64,000 bases of DNA from JBBECE01 sp040881985 (lineage in GTDB: Bacteria; Pseudomonadota; Alphaproteobacteria; Rhizobiales; Devosiaceae), in assembly GCA_040881985.1 (NCBI GenBank), contig JBBECE010000028.1, positions 1-64,000 on the forward strand, read 5' to 3'. Made by a program: the position numbers and the translations under genes. Below are positions 61,668 through 64,000 of this stretch, piece after piece. Positions within the stretch are counted from its first letter, which is position 1; each line of letters begins with the position of its first letter. Under the pieces are notes generated by a model that was not told the origin of the DNA, made no database searches, and saw nothing but the letters and a program-made list of their open reading frames with translations.

Positions 61668-62558
61668 CTATCGCGGCGGCTGCCCGCCGATCATGGCGGC
61701 GGCGGCCGATCCCGCCCCGATTGCCTTGGCGAGGCATTGCCGGAGCGGGGCGCCGCTGAACCGTTCGGCAACAAAACGAGCCAGGAACGCATCCCCCGCC
61801 CCGGTCGAGTCGCGAACGTTGATCTTCGGCGCCGGCAGCCGCACCACCTCGCCGCCGCGCCGGCCGGCGATCGCCCCTTCCGGTCCGCGTTTGATCGCGA
61901 CGAGCTCGGCATGACCGAGCAGCACCTCGAGCTGCTCATCGACATCGGCGGTGCCGGTCAAGAGCCCCGCCTCTTCTTCGTTGGGAAACAGCATCGCCGC
62001 TCCGCGCGTCGCCTCGAAAAAACGCGCCGGACCCATTTCGGCGAGGAACGACGTCGAGGCCGGATCGACCGCGAATTCGATGCCAAGCTCACGCGCCTCA
62101 TCGACGAGACCGAGGATGGCGGAACGCGGCGCTTGCTCGAATAGCGAATAGCCCGAGACGACGAGGAGCGAAATATCCTTCAGTGTCTCGGCCGGCACGT
62201 CGCGAGGGCCAAGATTGAGATTGGCCGCCCGGTCGGTGAGGAAACTGCGCTCGCCGTCGGGGTCGACCAGCGTCAACAGCATTCCGGTCTGCCGTTCGAT
62301 GTCGCCCGAGAGCGCCGGGGCCACCCCGAAACTCTCGAAATACCGCTGGTAATAATGCAGGTCCGCCGCCCCGACCCGGGCGATGAAGGTCACCGGCACG
62401 TCGAAATAGCCGAGCCAGACAGCCTGATTGGCCCCAGAGCCGCCATGCCGCTTGGCGATCTCGGCGCGCCGGTCGGAGCCGCGCACGATCGGCCCGTCGG
62501 GCGTCACGATGATGTCGACCATCACGTCGCCGACGACCAGCACCCGGTTCCCGGTCAC
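61668..62558 (-). CDS. psuK: PfkB-family kinase, probable pseudouridine kinase
   Basis: A 296-residue ribokinase-fold enzyme. The N-terminal GxGAN block is GGSGANQAVWLGYF near residue 40, and the anion-hole/catalytic-base signature is VRDSTGAGDAFLARFV near 250-265. It starts at GTG 62558, overlapping the psuG stop by 4 bases. The adjacent psuG gene makes phosphorylation of pseudouridine the most economical function, but other nucleoside or sugar kinases of the family cannot be excluded by sequence alone. Confidence 0.85.
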   Translation of the reverse strand: MTGNRVLVVGDVMVDIIVTPDGPIVRGSDRRAEIAKRHGGSGANQAVWLGYFDVPVTFIARVGAADLHYYQRYFESFGVAPALSGDIERQTGMLLTLVDPDGERSFLTDRAANLNLGPRDVPAETLKDISLLVVSGYSLFEQAPRSAILGLVDEARELGIEFAVDPASTSFLAEMGPARFFEATRGAAMLFPNEEEAGLLTGTADVDEQLEVLLGHAELVAIKRGPEGAIAGRRGGEVVRLPAPKINVRDSTGAGDAFLARFVAERFSGAPLRQCLAKAIGAGSAAAAMIGGQPPR

Positions 62559-63526
62559 GCGCCGGCTCTGCCGAGCCCGGCCAACGCCACCGCGATCTCG
62601 GCCGCGAGCGCCGCATTGGATCTGACCAGCGCCAGGTTGGCCTTGAGGCTGCGGCCACCGGTGAGTTCGACGACGCGGCCCAAAAGGTAGGGCGTCAGCG
62701 CCTTGCCCCTGATGCCGGCGCGCGCCGCGTCGGCGATGGCCCGGCCGATCTCGCGCTCGATCGCGGTGCCATCGAGCGCGTCGGCCTCGGGCACAGGATT
62801 GGCGATCAGAATGCCGCCCCTTATGCCGAGCCGGCGCTGCGTGTCGATGACCCGCGCGATGGCACCCGCATCGTCAAGCCGATAGTCGAGGGTGTGCCCG
62901 CTGTCGCGGGCGTAGAAGGCCGGAAACCGGTCGGTGCGATAGCCGATCACCGGCACTCCTTTGGTCTCCAGCACCTCAAGAGTCTTCGGGATGTCGAGGA
63001 TCGACTTCGCCCCCGAACACACGACCGCCACTGGCGTGTCGGCGAAGGCGGAAAGGTCGGCGGAAATATCAAACGTCTCGGCGGCGCCGCGATGCACCCC
63101 GCCGATGCCCCCCGTCGCAAAGAGCCTGATCCCGGCCATCTCGGCGATCTGCATGGTGACCGCGACGGTCGTTCCCGCGGTGCCGTCGAGGGCGACCTGG
63201 GCGGCAACGTCGCGCCGCGAGGCTTTGGCCGCTTTCTGGCCGCCCCGGGCGAGCCGTTCAATCGCGTCGGGCGCGACACCAACGACGAGCTTGCCCTCGA
63301 TGATGGCAATCGTCGCGGGGATTGCTCCCGCCGACCGCACCGCCGCCTCGCAATCCTTTGCAATCTCGAGGTTCACCGGGAAAGCCATACCGTGAGTGAT
63401 GATCGTCGATTCGAGCGCCACCACCGCCCCGCCTATATTGAGCGCGTCGGCGACTTCCTCGTTGATCCTGAGTGCTTCGTGCATCTTCCGCCGCTGGATG
63501 GCTTTGGTGGCGGAGAGGGTGGCCAC
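62555..63526 (-). CDS. psuG: Pseudouridine-5'-phosphate glycosidase
   Basis: A roughly 310-residue enzyme that cleaves the C-glycosidic bond of pseudouridine-5'-phosphate to uracil and ribose-5-phosphate. The family segments VVALESTIITHGMAFPVNLE, MAGIRLFATGGIGGVHRGAA, CSGAKSILDIPKTLEVLE and GIRGKALTPYLLGRVVELT are present. Two starts are possible: GTG 63526 with GGAGG 5 bases upstream (323 residues) or ATG 63484 with a weaker site (309 residues, starting MHEALRINEEV). The first is given on ribosome-site strength. It heads the psuG-psuK-ade operon. Confidence 0.92.
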   Translation of the reverse strand: MATLSATKAIQRRKMHEALRINEEVADALNIGGAVVALESTIITHGMAFPVNLEIAKDCEAAVRSAGAIPATIAIIEGKLVVGVAPDAIERLARGGQKAAKASRRDVAAQVALDGTAGTTVAVTMQIAEMAGIRLFATGGIGGVHRGAAETFDISADLSAFADTPVAVVCSGAKSILDIPKTLEVLETKGVPVIGYRTDRFPAFYARDSGHTLDYRLDDAGAIARVIDTQRRLGIRGGILIANPVPEADALDGTAIEREIGRAIADAARAGIRGKALTPYLLGRVVELTGGRSLKANLALVRSNAALAAEIAVALAGLGRAGA

Positions 63527-63603
63527 CTTGGCCTCCGCTCACCTCGGCGCCCTGCCTATCAGCATCCGATTGATTCCACAAAATAGCACGGGACAAATGC
63601 ACT

Positions 63604-64000
63604 TCACCCCGCTGCACTGCATCTCGGCTCATCGCAAGAGTTTTGGCTGGTATTTTGTGGGGTCGATGAGACATGCCAAAATGGTCCGTAGAACTCGGCG
63701 CGGTTGTCAGAGCGGACGAAGGCTGGTGGCCCACGCAGTATGAAGGGGTCCGTCAGGGCATGGATCACGTCGACGGAGTTGAGCTTGTCCATGGCGAGAT
63801 CAGAAACAGCCCTTCGTAGCCGCTCATTCTCCCGCTCCAGCTGCTTCAGCCGCTTGAGCTGATCGGCGCCCATCCCGCCGTACTCCTCGCACCAACGGTA
63901 GAAGGTCACTTCATTCACGCCAAGCGGACGAAGGACATCAGCCATCGACATGGCTTGGGTGTGCAGAACGTCCGCTAGCCGAAGCTTGGCAACGATCGTT
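63604..64000 (-). pseudogene. IS3-family transposase remnant, orfA joined to part of orfB
   Basis: Reading leftwards from the window edge, the frame gives an IS3/IS407-type OrfA (KLRLADVLHTQAMSMADVLR, VNEVTFYRWCEEYGGMGADQ, LKRLKQLERENERLRRAVSD, LAMDKL). The sequence then switches in frame to a piece of the OrfB integrase core (VIHALTDPFILRGPPAFVRS, DNRAEF; normally DNGPEF). Everything between, including the first catalytic Asp, is deleted, and after AEF the match ends. The 5' end of orfA extends beyond the window. A CCACAAAATA/TATTTTGTGG inverted pair (63576-63585, 63650-63659) lies at the left flank. Confidence 0.8.

Noticed and set aside
1..64000. CRISPR arrays, tRNA or rRNA genes, phage structural genes
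   Set aside because: No regularly spaced direct repeats, cloverleaf-like sequences, rRNA segments or phage proteins were found on reading both strands by eye.

Overview
This is a GC-rich window from what looks like an alphaproteobacterium, most likely of the Rhizobiales/Hyphomicrobiales type. That placement is an inference. It rests on the cytochrome-linked urate hydroxylase PuuD, a fused PuuE/UraD protein, a long bifunctional PutA, alphaproteobacterial-style ABC catabolic clusters and the kinds of insertion sequence present. No rRNA, tRNA or CRISPR was found. Gene density is high, and most genes overlap by ATGA-type junctions within operons.

Layout. (1) Positions 1-4459, + strand: the end of a sugar-type ABC cluster (binding-protein tail, RbsC-like permease), then an SDR dehydrogenase, a D-threonine-aldolase/D-serine-dehydratase-like PLP enzyme and a SelA-fold PLP enzyme. 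(2) 4704-5409: an IS6-family transposase broken by two one-base deletions. (3) 5624-9118, - strand: bifunctional proline dehydrogenase/P5C dehydrogenase (putA), divergent from an XRE-cupin regulator at 9354 that has a near-perfect palindrome directly in front of its start. (4) 9354-23107, + strand: a long operon with a peptide-type ABC transporter (binding protein, two permeases, two ATPases), a GAF protein, HyuA, HyuB, an Asp/Glu/hydantoin racemase, an M24 peptidase and a second HyuB. It looks like a pathway for a cyclic amide/hydantoin/oxoproline-like or peptide nitrogen source. (5) 23491-24063: a decayed P4-type integrase. (6) 24121-29600, - strand: NitT/TauT-type ABC transporter, a Gfo/Idh/MocA dehydrogenase, a truncated SDR remnant and a second D-threonine-aldolase-like enzyme collinear with the first. 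(7) 29839-36400, + strand: an uncharacterised probable TIM-barrel protein, SDR, RpiR regulator, N-acyl-D-amino-acid deacylase, Gfo/Idh/MocA, VOC and RidA genes, followed by remains of an IclR gene. Regions 6 and 7 together look like a D-amino-acid or amino-sugar catabolic locus with an unknown substrate.

(8) 36928-41190: flavin reductase, RbsD/FucU mutarotase, ManC, and a cytochrome b plus sulfite-oxidase-fold molybdoprotein pair. (9) 41196-59867: a nearly complete purine-degradation locus. The - strand operon carries PuuE-UraD, allantoicase, ureidoglycolate lyase and a deaminase. The divergent + strand operon carries HIUase, XdhA, XdhB, XdhC, a BMP-type nucleobase/nucleoside ABC transporter, PuuD, guanine deaminase, malate synthase G and dodecin. 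Together they convert guanine/hypoxanthine/xanthine to urate, 5-hydroxyisourate, OHCU, allantoin, allantoate, ureidoglycolate and glyoxylate plus urea, and malate synthase G feeds the glyoxylate into malate. (10) 59877-63526, - strand: adenine deaminase, a pseudouridine-kinase-like protein and pseudouridine-5'-phosphate glycosidase. (11) 63604-64000: an IS3-family remnant in which the orfA and orfB parts are joined by an internal deletion.

The left part (about 1-37 kb) is accessory in character, with interchangeable ABC/catabolic modules, an IS, an integrase fossil and gene remnants. The right part is a coherent purine and pseudouridine catabolic block.
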